This document shows positions 12,356 through 26,200 of a stretch of DNA of 64,000 nucleotides, piece after piece (the first letter of the stretch is position 1; every line of letters begins with the position of its first letter). Origin of the DNA: Parasponia andersonii (taxonomy: Eukaryota > Streptophyta > Magnoliopsida > Rosales > Cannabaceae); contig JXTB01000142.1 in assembly GCA_002914805.1 (NCBI GenBank), forward strand, positions 706,727 to 770,726, given 5' to 3'. The position numbers and the translations under genes were made by a program. Below the pieces are notes generated by a model, which saw only the letters and a program-made list of their open reading frames with translations, did not search any database and was not told where the DNA came from.

Positions 12356-15300
12356 ACAATGGGAAAAAGAGTGGCGAGACCTCACTCATATCATGTTTGG
12401 AAGAGCGAGAAACTGGTAAATATCCTCTCATTTTCCTTACTTTAAAGTTGAAACTACCAGCTATGGAAAAATTTTTCAGTCCACCCCTTGATGTTTCTCT
12501 CCCTTTTCCTCCTGTTTTTCCTTCATAAAATCAGTGTCTTGGCTTTGTAGCCGACTTTTTTTTTCGTTTTACTTCCTATTTAGGATGTTGCCCTTAAAGT
12601 GGGAGGGAGGGTGAACTTTTAAACCAGCTTATGGTTTAGATAGAATGAGGCATTAAACAGGCTCAAAGCCGACCAAGTTCTGAGACTTGGGTCAATTTAT
12701 ATGTTAATTTAACATAGTTAACTTTTAGTTCGCGTTTAATTAAAATTCGTCAGTTGTATTTGGTTCATCATAATTTGTCCGTTACAGAAGCTCTAGAATC
12801 TCAAAAGGAAGTAATGAGACGCATAATCCTTGTGGAAGGGAAGTAAGAGAAGGGGATTACTCTTCTCTCGTTGTATTTGGTGTATTTGATACCAGAGCCA
12901 AATACAAGGAGAGAAGACCAAAATAATATTATTTATTCGGTAAGAGGGAGAACTGAGAGGGAGAGAAATTTTGGCTAGAAATTCTAGCTATTCAATCACT
13001 TGAGTGAGCATTTCTTTCTAAAATTTCTCTGGTTACGGGGAATTAAAATTTGGTTAAAATTAAGAATTTAAAATCACAAACAAGGAATATACTTCAAATT
13101 CATCCAAAATTTTTCTCTCTCCTATCTTTTCTTCTATTTATTCCTACTAGGTAGCTTGGTTTATTTCTAACTAGAACAAAAATTATATTAAAAAAGTAAA
13201 GGATTTTTCTTTCTACTCAATGGAAAATTAGAATTATGGTCTTTTTCAAATAATTAATAATAAAAAAATAATAACAATATAAAAGGAAAGAAAGCTTTAG
13301 TAGTCTTTTCTTGAGGGCATAAAAAATGGCATCTTCGAGTTTATAAGATGTTCACGAGGTGTTTGAAAATTGGCATCTTCAAGTTTGTTTCATAATGGAG
13401 GTGGTTTTTCCGATTTTGAAAATCTCATTATTCGTTGAAAAATGGTTGAAGAATTTTGGCTTTTTCACAAATGAAATTTGGAATAATTTAGAGGGGGACC
13501 TGCATCTGGTATTCTTATCTGTTGTGTGCCTAGATTTTGTCTAGGATTCAGTGACTTTTTTCTTTTACAGATGCTAATGCCTTTGAACGACATACACTTT
13601 ATGCTTCAGAAACTATTTGAGAATTACGAAAGAAAAAACACACATCACACATTAGCTTAACTAACTTCAACTTTAGTTTCAAACTAAAACGTGAATTACC
13701 TCTGGTATATTAAACATACTATAATTTTCCTATAAGGAGTAAGGTTAGATATATCATTAATATTTACCTATTTACCTATTCACAAAAAAAAAAGGGAAAG
13801 AAAATAAAACTTTCGTACCTATATTTTCACACCAAGTCCCGAGACAGGTTTTAATTACATTATCACTGTTATTCATACGTTTAACAAATATTGTTTTTCC
13901 TCTTAAAAAAAAAAAAAAAAAAAAACAAATATGGTTTTACTTTGAAATAATTTCGTGTTATCTGTATTATTTATATCAAGAAGTTAGTGTCTTTGTGTTT
14001 CATTTGAAGCGCAAGGTTGTGCAGCCTAATCATGCGGTAGGGAATATACAGGTACACCCACATTTACTTAGTAGTGGGGAGCTTTTTATCGATAAGAATT
14101 TTTAGTTCAAAAACATGGTAATTAGTTTACCTTGCAACGTGGAATTGAGAAGATGGACCAAATCTTTAGACCATGGTAGAAATATCTTTTCCTTATTGTT
14201 TGAGAATTGTGAATTTAGCTTTCTTGGTTCTTAGATGCTTTATTACCTTTTGTTTCCCCCTTAAAAGGATTCTAAAACAAAACCCCCATAACATACATGA
14301 GGGCTCTATTTCTGCCCTTCTCTCTCCATTTTTTTTTTTTTTTTTTGTTTTTCCTTAGATTGGACATATTTTCTTCTTTGTTTTCTATATATTGGAAAAA
14401 CCTTCTGCTTGATTGAAGATACATCAATAGAAAGAAAAACTCTTGATGGCTTATCAAGAAAAACTCTTGATGGCTTATCAAATTCTAGGTGCATATTCCC
14501 AACTACTGGCATTAATTTTCTCCTAATAACTTGGATCAAATATAGGACTAGAAACACATTCCCTTTAAAACACAACCGAATGGTAACAAAAGCCCTCTTT
14601 TCCATGAACCATTATTGGTTATACATCTGTGTCATAAACATTAACAAAGATAAAAAAGGATTACTCGTTAGTAACAAAAGACATGCATATAAAATTCAAG
14701 CACTCTAATGGAGAGTCAAGTCATTTCACCCCCCTAGATATACCGCGTAGGGAGCGACAAGACACATTTTTTGAAATTATAATGTTTTTTTTTTCTTTTT
14801 TCTTTTTTAGGCAAGAAAGCTTACAGGTTGGAATTTGTTTATTTTAATTGCAGAAAACGACAGAGGAGGATCGAGGAAAGGAGAAGGCTAAGGACGGGCT
14901 CGACAAATGATAAGAATGGTAGCAAGAAACGTCGCCGTAGAGATCGTGTCCGTGATTGTTTGTTCCTCTAATATTTCGCAAGAAACAAAACGTTGTGGTC
15001 CATAAACCTACTATTCCTATTGGCGTGGAGCTAGTTATGTAGTTTTCAGAATGCATCGTCTTTGCTTCGCTAATGCTGTGAACTTCTATTATTAACAGTG
15101 GACAAATAATTCAAACAGATAGATTATCCTACTAAAGGGGCGAAAGGGGACAAAATTGAAAGAGAAAAGAGTGTATAAAAAGGAGGAAAGGAAACATGAG
15201 ACAAGTGTGTATGATAATTGATTGCAGGGCTAACCAACAAACATAGATTTAGATATCTTAGTTCTTAAATAATAAAAAGGAAAATTATTAAGTCGATCAA

Positions 15301-16385
15301 GTTTAAATTTATTCTACTTCAAGAACGGAGAGGATTATACTTCAAAAACTTAGGATAAAAGGTTATCATTTATCACCCAGGTTTAACTCTAATTATGTTT
15401 GGCAATTTTCAATCTGATTAAGGATATATAGTGACATCATGAAGATTCTGGTTTTTACTAACTACAAGACAGTCTTACAGTAGCTAAAAAAGGGAAGCCT
15501 GTCTCTCTGGTTTTGTAAGGTGTCTCAAATGTTTGTCATCATAACAGATTATTGGAGGGTATATGGAAACTCTGAAACACAAGATCAAAACCTTGAGACA
15601 TAAGACACTAAAAGATCAACCTATAGGACTCAACTTCAAGAGAAACCTAACATGTTTGCATGATAAATGAGTCGTCCCGAGCTAAAACACAAATTATTTC
15701 CACGTTTAACTTGAAGAAATGTAGGGTTCAGTCTAAGAGTGAGGCGCTGAAGAAAAAAAAATAAAGAAAACGACACACAATTTCAAGCCTTCTAAGTACT
15801 ATAGAAAATCCCCTCATGTCACCTTCTTTTAGGTTTAACCAAAACTAAGAAGCAGCATATAATACAGTTTCGAGCAATGACATTGAATATTAACGTGCTT
15901 GCATTGATGGAACTAAGCATAATATTATCACCTCGAGCTGTGCTTTGCGACAGTTACAAGAGTTGTGACTATCCAATGTGTTGAATCCAAATGAATAAAA
16001 GAAAGGATTGTCATTAACTGTTTTTAGCATTTCTCAATTCTCACCACCTAATGGAAGAAAAAATCCTTCCCTCTCCCAATCATGCTGAGCACATTCATAT
16101 TGGGAGCTTGACACGATCCCTCATTGTAATGTTGATTCCCCAGAACTCAAAAAGATAAAGCAAGAATACAAGCAGCCTATGACCCATAAATTTTTTTACA
16201 AGAAAGGACACAGAAATCTGATAGCCAGAAAAACTGAAAATTATTGAACATCAAAGTACAAACATTTCGCATGACTCAAAAACTTTGTTTGTTCTAAAAG
16301 CATACTGTAGCTGCACAAGATTAAGTGGAAGATGCGTTCCTAACAGATTTCTTTACAGAGGTAAGCTTGAGAAAGGTGAGTTGAC
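12356..16385. other. intergenic region between calmodulin and SnRK1 beta
   Basis: No gene supported. It holds AT-rich DNA, poly-A tracts (13906-13924), a 24-bp direct duplication (agaaaaactcttgatggc) at about 14433-14480, and a short GC-richer patch around 14850-14960 preceded by a splice-acceptor-like 'tttaattgcag'. The frames there are short and match nothing I recognise. The right end (from about 16200) is probably 3' UTR of the neighbouring minus-strand gene. Confidence 0.5.
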
Positions 16386-19300
16386 TTACTTTTGGAGTGG
16401 TTTATAGAGGACAACTGTGACATATTTGGACTGAAACCTATGAGTTAGTCCCAAGGCAACCACGGACTGGGAAGGCCATCCTTTCTCAATAAAAACATGG
16501 TTAAGAACAACATGTTGAGGCTTAGGAGGAGAAGAAGAAGAAGAAGCTTCATTAGAGTTTTCCATACCGAGGACAGTTAGATGAAGCTGAGATGGAACAA
16601 CTGCTGGTTCCTTTGCAAAATCTTCCTCAGCTGGAAATGCCTGACCATAGCTAGAGTCTGGGGATGGTGGTGCCTCAAACTCAGCAACACTCTCGAGGTT
16701 TTCTGGTACATAATCCTATACGAAGCAGAAAGAGTTGACCAAGATTCAATCCGTATTAACATAATTACAAGTAGAATAGTCAATCCACAAAAACACATAT
16801 TCCTGCCTCCACCCCTTTTCCCCCATAAAAAATAAAAATAAAAAGAAAAAAAAAATGGAAAATATATCTGATGTAATTCACCAAATTTCAAGTCAACCTT
16901 CCATTTAGCTCAAATGTACAAGAGGGTCGTTCACTTGTATGATTTAGGATATATAAAACCATCACCAAATGATTTAGGTGGCGTAGTAAGGTGCTTGGAC
17001 TCTTTGCCGATATATTGATGGTGGTTGGGTTACATAATAACTCAAGGCACAAGACATCAACCAGTCTTGGGGGTCTTGGTATCTGAGTTAACATGGGGGT
17101 TGTCAATCTGTCCTGGGGGTCAGGTTATAAGAGATTGAGAAACAGGTTATCAATTTCTCATGGGTTATACAAGAAAAACACCCTCTTCTATAAAACCTTT
17201 TTCACTATCAAAATAATCAATAAAAATGAGAAAATTGGATGTATGACAAAGGTTATGATCGATACATACATGAACATCAAGAAGATTACAGACATGGCCG
17301 GTCTCATCAGCTATGAAAGGAAGTTCTGGGACGTATCTCCATTCACCATCAACAATGAACCTGTAATGGTAAATACCAGCTGGCAGTACCAAAAGAATAG
17401 AGAAATCCTTGCCAGATCTCTGCATTGCTCTCCTGCAAGCAAAAAAGAAATGGTATGGCATAAATTCATGCAGATATCTAGGAATTTCTTGACCACAAAA
17501 AGCAGTTCTTCTTCATCACCTTATAGGATACTTGTAATGCTTTAGTATTACAGTAGCTTACCTAGATGCCCAGTTGTCCCAAGATCCTTCAACAGCCACA
17601 CTATTACCACCGTAGTTCCATGTTATCATGGCGGGAATTCCTTTCTCAGGAGGATACTCATCAGCTTCTTGAGATTCATTGTGCCAGGTTTGAGGGAAAG
17701 GGGAAGTGCCATCACCTCTTGGAAGCGGAGCTACAGGAACCTGCAAATGCCCATAAAGAAAATCTCAACTTCACACTAGGTATATTCCATCTTCTGGATG
17801 AATAAAACTGACTCATCACGTATATCACTTAAGCATTACAGATCAGAAGATGTGACACAGCTTTGAACCAATGAAGCACCAATGTGGATACAAGATACAT
17901 AAAAGAAATATGAATATAAGATGTTGATAAATCTTAGGACTAACATACAATATAGTAAAGTTAAAGAAAAAAGTAAAAACAAGTATGTATACAAGTAACA
18001 AAATATCATAAATCTACATAGTTATCTACATATCTTACAGGTTTAAACATGTTAATCATTGCACTGAAGATATTGCAAAAATAAACCCACTGATTTTGCT
18101 TAGCAGGAGTATATCAAGCACATAAGATACTAATACTTTAAGCATTTTAGGAATACAAAAAACAAAAGAGAAAATTACATAGCTATTCCAGTTCAATATG
18201 ATTTTCTCAGTTCTCTTCTAATTTGGGGGATCAATATTCAGTAACAGCAAAAGGAGAAATGTTTGTCTTTTCAAATTGATTAAGAAGAAAATTAAAACAA
18301 CACTAAAAAGGTCACAAATTCATTGAAAAGTTCTCAACTTCCCTAGATATGCTCAGGAACAAGAATTATCCTCATCATATGGACATATAAAAGTATTCTT
18401 GCATTTGTTGATACCTATTTGGGATGTATCTTTGTGTATCACGTGTGCACAAAACACAGGTAAAGAGGGAATTTTGGAAAACCAGCAGTTGAAAGTACAT
18501 ATTCCATTTTCAAGGCATATCATTTCAAGGCATATCACATATGCCAAAAAATTTATTTGTTTTTCTTAAAAAGGAAACAATTAAATAAGTAAATGAAATC
18601 TATTACATATTTCTCAGTAATATCATTCATTTCACATATTTTGTTGTAATCTCTTTCATCATCAGAATGAAGACTCTTCCACGAAAGAACCCCAGGATTA
18701 TCCAACACAAGCAGAGCCAGTGTGTAGACGACAATACAACAACTAGCTTCCCTTTAATTCCGAAATTGATTATACCAGGCAGTAAAATAGCCACGTCATG
18801 CAATCAAATACAAGAATGCAAGAATAGAGAGAAAGAAATAATTCAAAAAAAAAAAAAGGAAGAAGAAGAAGAAAGGAAAAACTAGCCTAAGACATTCAAG
18901 ATATGGAAATTCTGTTCAATGAAATTATGGAAACTTTAAACAGCATCAATAACTTTCACATCTCAATGAAGTCAAAATTCTGAATGTCAACCCGGTCTTC
19001 AAAGAAACGTGGAGATCAAACTTTATGTTCAAAAGCAAACTAAAATAAATTCACAGTCTTACACCTACTATGAAAATTTCGGAAGTTAATAAAAACTTAA
19101 CATAAACTAATACAGGTAAAATGCATAGTCAGCTTACAAAGTAGATTAAAATTCTTAATATAACAAATGTTATCACAAAAAAAATCTAAAAAAAGCATAA
19201 GAAAATGAAAAGGAAAACCTCAACCAACAAAGCATACTAAATACTAAGCTAAAACAAACCAATGTCCTGCTACAAGACAATAATCACCTCAAGTAATATG

Positions 19301-22300
19301 GAATTGTACCAATGGCTGCCTTTGTTTAGGATTCATGTTATGAAACCACTGGACCTTTCCTTTAAAGATTGGAACATAGGGGATCACAGGTAATGGCAAT
19401 TCAACAATCAAGAAAAGATAGGATTCCAAATATCAAGTTATGGCGACTACAAACAGATAGGAAAAATATGCACAATGGACTCTTTACTAAAAGAAATGTA
19501 GATAATTCTTTCACCAAAATTTCCTAAGAACCACTAGAAAGGATACAAGAGACTCTTTACTAGTGATTCTCCCAAACTGTTTTATGTCTTTTCAAAGAAA
19601 GTCAATGGAATATTACCTACAAAAGATTAAGAAACAAGAAAGAGACTCCTTATCACCTTCTTAAGAAACATTTTATTTCAGGACATATTTTATTCTTTTA
19701 ATCAGTTGAGTCAAACCAGAAAGAGCAATGTTGTAAGGCACCAGTGATGCTCAACACCACAGTGACATTTTTGTTTGTCACTAAATAATTTAATTAATAA
19801 ATTAGGTCCCACCTAAATCTCACATGAATTATAATTATGATTAATAATTATGATTATCCAGTAACAGACTGACACATCATTGTGGTACTGGGCACCACTG
19901 GTGACCTATAGCATTATTCAACCAGAAATGACAACGAGAACCTTAACTACACAATTCATAAGTTAAATTGAATAATCAGGCTGAAAAACCATGCAAAGTT
20001 AAGAAAACATAGGATTCAAAACAGAAAAAACTATATCTATGAAATTTCATATTTCAATCTTTGATTGAGGCCACTGGGATACGAAAGGAGGGAGGAGGGA
20101 AGTGATTTTTTTTTCCCAGTTAATGAAATATCAAAACTCTTATTATACATCAGAAAATTGAATTACAAAAAGGATGGAGGATAAGATATCCTCAATGATT
20201 GAAAAACACACAAAAAGACAAGACATAAATCTGAAAAACAAGACTAAACACCACTATTCATAGTGTTTTTCCCGCATAGCATAATAAAAGATAGAGAAAA
20301 GTCCTGAAAATCTTTTGAAACCCAAGCCCAGAGAAAAGCTAAAAACTTAATTTTTTTGCCACGGAGATGAAAAAATCCAGCTCTTCTCTTCAGAAATGGA
20401 ATTATTTCTTTAATTCTTTCCAACCATATAACCCAGAATATTGCCATCACTACACGGTTCCATGTCACAAATGCATCTTACTGTTACCAAAGGCAAAAGG
20501 CTTCCAATCAATATCGTCTCACATCTTTTCATGTAGGAGGGAGGTGTCTGAATTAAAATTTTGTATCCCCAATGATTTTTTTATGGTTGACAATGTATAC
20601 TGTTGATAGCCATTACTTAGACACAGGAGGAGGATACAAGACTTCTCGATTTTGTATCATTTTCATCTCTTATGAAAATTTTACACTTCTCAAACCCAAT
20701 AACTAAACTGAAAGGGCTATATTGTTAGAGCAAGATATCTACTCACTCTTATTAAAAGGGAATATAACTAAGTACTAGGCCAAGTTTAGGATTAATCTCA
20801 TTTTTCTTCTTATTCTTATGAAAAATTAAAGAAAAAAAGGGGGATCCTGAATTTCCAGGACTCCATCTATACCCCTTCTTGCAGGCAAGAAAATGAAAAG
20901 GAAAACCTGCTCTACCAAATGGTAAAGGAAAATACAGTAAGAGCCAGCAACTACATTTCTCCTTTGACATTCGAATTTGCATAATATGGCCTCACTCATT
21001 TTTTTTTTTGGTGGGGGGGACACCACGTTTTTCCCACATTATTAGAGTAAACTAGCATAAAATAATTCGTATAATAACAGAACATCATGCAAATGGAATT
21101 GCAACTTAGCTGCATGGAATTTTGAAATGGAAAGAATAGTATAGCTGACCCTCATTATAATCTGAAATCTGTAACAAATGGACGATTGAATTCTGAGAAA
21201 TCCAATCTCTTCCCTATCATTTTTTCCCCCATAACCTTTTCTATCCCTTAATGGAATACTTAAAAAGTATGGAGACAGATAGTAACACAACCTAACAATA
21301 TTTCATATATTTGGAAAAAATAATATGATGTGGTATGATTAGTGTACTCTATACAAAATTTATCATTTACAAAGTTCTAGTTATATCGCACAAAAAAATC
21401 TTCATTTATACATTACTCAAAACACATGATAATCACGATCCATATCAGTTCCAAATCATCCAAATTTAGGTAATTACAAATTTGATATGTTTGCCTAAAA
21501 GAAATAATTCAATACGTCATAGTTCTAAGTCACTGGTATGCTTTCAAGCCATAATTGACAATTGAATTAAATGCTCCAATCTAAATGATTTCTTGTTTTG
21601 TTGGGTTAACGTAAGTTTCTCTACTGGGTTTTGATTCAGTTTCCATTATTTTTGTTGCACTTGAATACTTGCACGAGATTCAATTTCCTCATTATGGTCT
21701 TAAACTGCAAATAACTAGCCTTATTATATCCAAATTTCGAGTTTGGGTTTAAAAATCACACATTTAAGAATATCATGTTCAATTTTCTTCCCATCAATAC
21801 TTCCTCCTGTTGCTAGCTTCTTTTTCCTCATCTCCCTAGCCACCTTAACAAATGGCTTTACTGCGAAATTTCATAAAACCCTTTCTGGGCATCCATTTCA
21901 GAAATAAATACTTATATCCCATTATAAGCCCTCACATTTTGTATTGTCCTATGCTAAATTTTTCAGCAAAAATGGTCAACCCATTATATATTCCAAAATC
22001 TTGGAGATCATCCCTGACTTGAGTCCTTTTAATAAATAAATTTAATTAAAAAAATCCCAGAAAAGAAACAAAGGAAAATCCAATCGAAAGGAAAGTTAGC
22101 TACATATGTGTAGATATACAAATGTATGTACATACAGGTACGCATACATGTGTACATATTATCCAAAATTTCACTAATAATCGAATCAAATTTGTATCCA
22201 GAAAGTCAAAAGTCGTCATTTTAATAACACATAAAGGCATTACATAAAAAATATATTATTCATATTTATTTATTTATTTATAAAAAAAAAAGAGCTGTTA

Positions 22301-22514
22301 AAACCTGAGAGGCAAACAAGATCGGCGATACGGAACGCCTAGGACTCCCAGGAGGAGTAGTGTTCGCCATGGATTCAGAAGAAGCCACTCGCCCCGTACG
22401 GGGCGCGTAGTTGGCACGCACCCCCAATTCACCGTTGGATCTCCCTCCCGATGGATGATGATGATCGTCGTTTCCACCGTCGCCTCCTTCCTCTCGACCA
22501 GTCGCATTCCCCAT
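16386..22514 (-). CDS. AKINbeta: SnRK1 beta subunit (AKINbeta1/2 type), four exons
   Basis: On the minus strand exon 1 is 22514-22305, exon 2 17740-17562, exon 3 17432-17270 and exon 4 16715-16386, giving 293 residues; all introns have GT/AG ends and the frame holds. The N-terminus MGNATG gives Gly2 for N-myristoylation. Residues 7-70 are a Ser/Pro/Gly-rich disordered tail ending in ILFASQ, followed by VPVAPLPR, a family hallmark. Residues about 104-184 form the CBM48-type carbohydrate-binding domain (ITWNYGG, GSWDNW, AGIYHYRFIVDGEWR). Residues about 205-293 form the C-terminal kinase-interaction domain, ending SKYVTVVLYKPLQK. The protein scaffolds the SnRK1 energy-sensing kinase complex with the alpha and gamma subunits and sets its location. 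Arabidopsis AKINbeta1 is 283 residues. An upstream in-frame ATG at 22529 would add MGRGP; the inner start fits homologues better. The first intron is 4.56 kb. Confidence 0.95.
17741..22304 (-). other. 4.56-kb first intron of SnRK1 beta
   Basis: Bounded by CAG|gttttaac and ttgcag|GTTCCT on the minus strand. It is AT-rich with no internal gene; one MITE-like element (19733-19909) sits inside. The other two introns are 129 bp (17433-17561) and 554 bp (16716-17269), so this one is exceptional. It separates the myristoylated disordered exon from all folded domains. Confidence 0.85.
19733..19909. mobile_element. MITE with about 40-bp inverted termini and a 9-bp imperfect target duplication
   Basis: The left end gtaaggcaccagtgatgctc and the reverse complement of the right end, ataggtcaccagtggtgccc, align over about 40 bases including 'caccacagtga'/'taccacaatga'. 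Flanks are agcaatgtt (19724-19732) and agcattatt (19910-19918), 7 of 9 the same. A 9-bp duplication with long inverted termini points to the Mutator superfamily. At 177 bp it is non-autonomous. Confidence 0.65.
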
Positions 22515-23287
22515 CGGCCCCCTTCCCAAAAAAGAATCTTTCTTCCTCTTTTTGCCCTACTCTCTTCAACAACTCGGATCGTTCTGAACTCAGTCACAGA
22601 TCCGCCATGGATGATCGAACCAAAACCAGATTTATACTACATTCGTATACGTATAGATATACGTACAAATACAGGTGAGGTGGAGAAGGAGGAGGAAGCT
22701 TTGGATCAGGAAAGGTTTTAATCGGGTTCGCTGCCGAAAACCAGAACCGGCTCCGATCGAAGTTTGTCAAGCATATATATATATATATATATATATGTAT
22801 ATTTAGACCAAGAGATTTAGAGAGAGAGGAGAAGGCTTTAGGATAAAATCCATTCCTGCGTGTTGTTTATTGGGCCCCACTAGGCCCAACTTATTTGCTG
22901 GCTCCAGTGGTAGTGGGGCCCCGTTAGGTTGAGCAACTGGATAGAGATGTGACTGAAAGTGAGTGTGGGACAAACCCTCTCCTCCTCCTCGTTTATCGTT
23001 TTGGACTTTCCGAACTTCAGGCCGCCCCAAATTATATTAATTAAGTATAAACGAATATTAAGTCAAACAAAAACATCAATATTCAAGTAGTAAAGAGAAC
23101 ATAAAACATCACAATGATAAAACTAAAAAAACGCAATGGCTTCTCATCTCAAAGGTGTAAAGAATTAAATGCATAAAACATTGTGTGAGTACAATGTAGA
23201 AAATCCAACTTGCACCTAAAATCAACAACAACATCAGGTGTGTAAGAAAAGGTTTATCTTGTCGATAATCCAAGCAATAATATCAAA
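22515..23287 (-). promoter_or_regulatory. 5' leader and promoter region of SnRK1 beta
   Basis: Upstream of the ATG on the minus strand lies a CT/GA-rich leader (22540-22720), then a (TA)n microsatellite at 22772-22798 that includes TATATA, and GC-rich patches at 22880-23030. No other gene is supported. The exact transcription start is not visible. Confidence 0.5.
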
Positions 23288-26200
23288 TAGAGTTGTCAAA
23301 ACGAGTCGGGTCTAACGGGCTAGCTCATAGTCTGGTATAGTGACTCGTAGGCTGTTTCGGTCCAACTTATTTAGAGACTTAGATTCGGTTCAGTATATTT
23401 TTTTTTTCCTTACCGCTCAGAATTCTAGATCTTTAGTTTTTTTTTTCTCTTTTTTTTTTAGCACAAATGCTGAGCCTTTTTTTATGTCAGATTTCTAATA
23501 GTAATTTTTATTACTGTTGAACCTAATGATAATATCATTGTTGGTCTTTTTAGTTTTTCTTAACTATTTTTTTTTTAAATTCTTATACTATAAATACCAT
23601 ACTCTCCTTTTATTTATTTATTTTTTACACTTACAACTTTCAAATATTCTTTTATTTCCTCATTCTTTTTCTCTAAATCTAATTATATTCTCAATTTTAT
23701 CATTTTCTCTCATATACTATTTACTAATTATAACAATTAGTAATTATATTTTATAGTCTCTACAACTCACAAAGCTCAATTCAAGGTACGATTTAATTTA
23801 TCACATTTATCCTTTTAATTTCATTAATTTGTAGTATATTTAGTTGTTTAGTAGTATAATAATTAGTAGTTCTACAATACTATGTTTTTAATTTTAATTA
23901 ATTTATAATTTTAATTTGTAATTGCTTATAATTAGGATAGAAGTTCATTAGTTTGTACTCTGTAGTTGATAGTTTTTAAGGTAGTAGAAAGTTTATTAGA
24001 ATATATATTTTTAGATTCAATTAATTTGAAATTTATAGTTTTTTACAATTAAATCAGTAGAAAATTTATTAGAATATTATATTTTTAATTTCAATTAATT
24101 TATAATTTATAGTTGTTTACAATTAAGTTAGCAAAAATTTTATTAAAATATTATATTTTTTAATTTCAAGTAATTTGTAATTTATAGTTGTTTACAATTA
24201 AGTTTGTAGAAAGTTTATTAGAATATTATATTTTTAATTTCAAGTAATTTGTAATTTATAGTTATTTATAATTAAGTTTGTAGAAAATTTATTAGAATAT
24301 TATATTTTTAATTCCAATTGTGATTAAGTAAAATATTTTGATATAAGATATAGAAATGTCAAAAAATATCCCTACTGATTTGAAAATGGATGACAACTAA
24401 ATTCGCATAGCTAAAGAGGGTGACCAAGTCTCCAAAATACAAACTAATCTAAATGCTAATGGAAGTTATTCATAATTTTAATATATTTGTTCGACGAGTG
24501 CAAGCACGACCTCTAAATGTGCAAGGACAACTTCCAATGTGTGAGATTATTTTGATCCGGAATTCAAAAATGAGATCGATGATAAAAAGATAAAAATGGC
24601 GAGATATAAATATTGTAAGAAATTATTAACTACTAAACCATCTAACAGGACCACTCATTTGAATAGACATAGTGATGTATGTGTCAAAAAACACAAAGGA
24701 GACAAGGAGTCCACTCAATCAACACTTTAATTCAACAAGGATAATTCAATAAGTTCTTAGAACTATGATCCTTTAGTAGTTAGGGAGTCTCTAGGATGTT
24801 TGATTGCTATAAAGGATTTACCATTAGGATTTGGTGATTGTAATAACTACGAAGGTCATATTAGAATATCTTATTATCCAAACTTTAAAAAGAGTTTCTC
24901 GAAATACCATTAAGAGTGATTTGATTAAAGTTTTTGAAAATATGCATAAAGAATTAATATCTGAATTAATTTCATTAAATTTTTGTATTACATTGATATC
25001 TGATATTTGGGGTGCTAATTCTAAACAAGAATATTGAAGTATAGTTGCACATTATTTAGATTTAAAATGAATAATACAAAAAAGAATAATTGATTTTCGA
25101 GTCGTTAATAATAAAGATACTGTTAAAATTATTATAGATAGAATTTAAATGTTGTTAAAGAATATGGCATAGTGAACCATATAATCTCTATTACTTTAGA
25201 TAATACTACCATAAATACAAAGACCATAAAAATTACATAGCAATTTGATAAGTTCATACATTAGAGGATTCTTATTGCATCAACATTGTGCATATCACAT
25301 CATTAACCTTATCGACAAATCAAGTATGAATGTAATAAAAATATATTGAAAATATTTGTACTTCCAATTCTCGCATTATAGAATTTAAATAATATTGCAA
25401 AGCTCAAACATTAAAACTAAGAAAATTCCAAGTTAATATGCCTATAAGATAGAATTCCACTTATTTAATGTTGAAAAATGCATTATCATATAAAATTCTA
25501 ATTACTATATTTTATAATTCGAAAATGGGTTCATTACTATTAAAAGATGAAGATTGGTTTATTTGCAAAAAATTTGTAAACTTTTAGTCGGTTTTTTATT
25601 AAATTATTATTGTATTATTTGGTATTTATTATTCTACTTCTCTAAATATTTTACGTCATATATTTTTTATTGCCAAAATATTTTGTAAGAAAAAATATGA
25701 CTCTATATTTGAACCAATTATAACACGTATATAAGAAATATTTTTGAAATATTCATTTGCTTTTATGTTGGATCCTAGGGGTAAATTAAATAGTCTTTTT
25801 AATTTAATTAGCTACGTTGCTACATATTTTGAGATAGATTATAGTTCTAAATATACAAATACTCGTGACAAGTTTTTTGAAGTGTATAGTATATATGATA
25901 CTAAGTTTAGTAGAACATGTAGTCAACAATAACACACTCCACAACAAACTAAAGAACAATCAAAGAATAAGTCTTTTTGGAGCATAATAGGTTCTTGTTC
26001 TCAAGGGCATAGTCGTGGCTTATCATCAACATCATCAAGGTCAAGTCAACCATTACCACCGTAATCATCTGAGCTTAACTAGTATATTGAGCTAGATTCT
26101 GACATCGATCCTTATGATGAGAATATTAAAGTTTTGGACTGGTGGTAAAGACGCCAATCAAGACTCTCGGTGCTTTCACAATTAACCTGTGATGTTTTAA

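Noticed and set aside
14820..15000. Possible exon after 'tttaattgcag' with basic residues
   Set aside because: Only short frames, no partner exon and no recognisable family; not enough to call a gene.
22803..23030. 75-residue minus-strand frame upstream of SnRK1 beta
   Set aside because: Low-complexity, GC-patch driven, no family features and no conserved start context.
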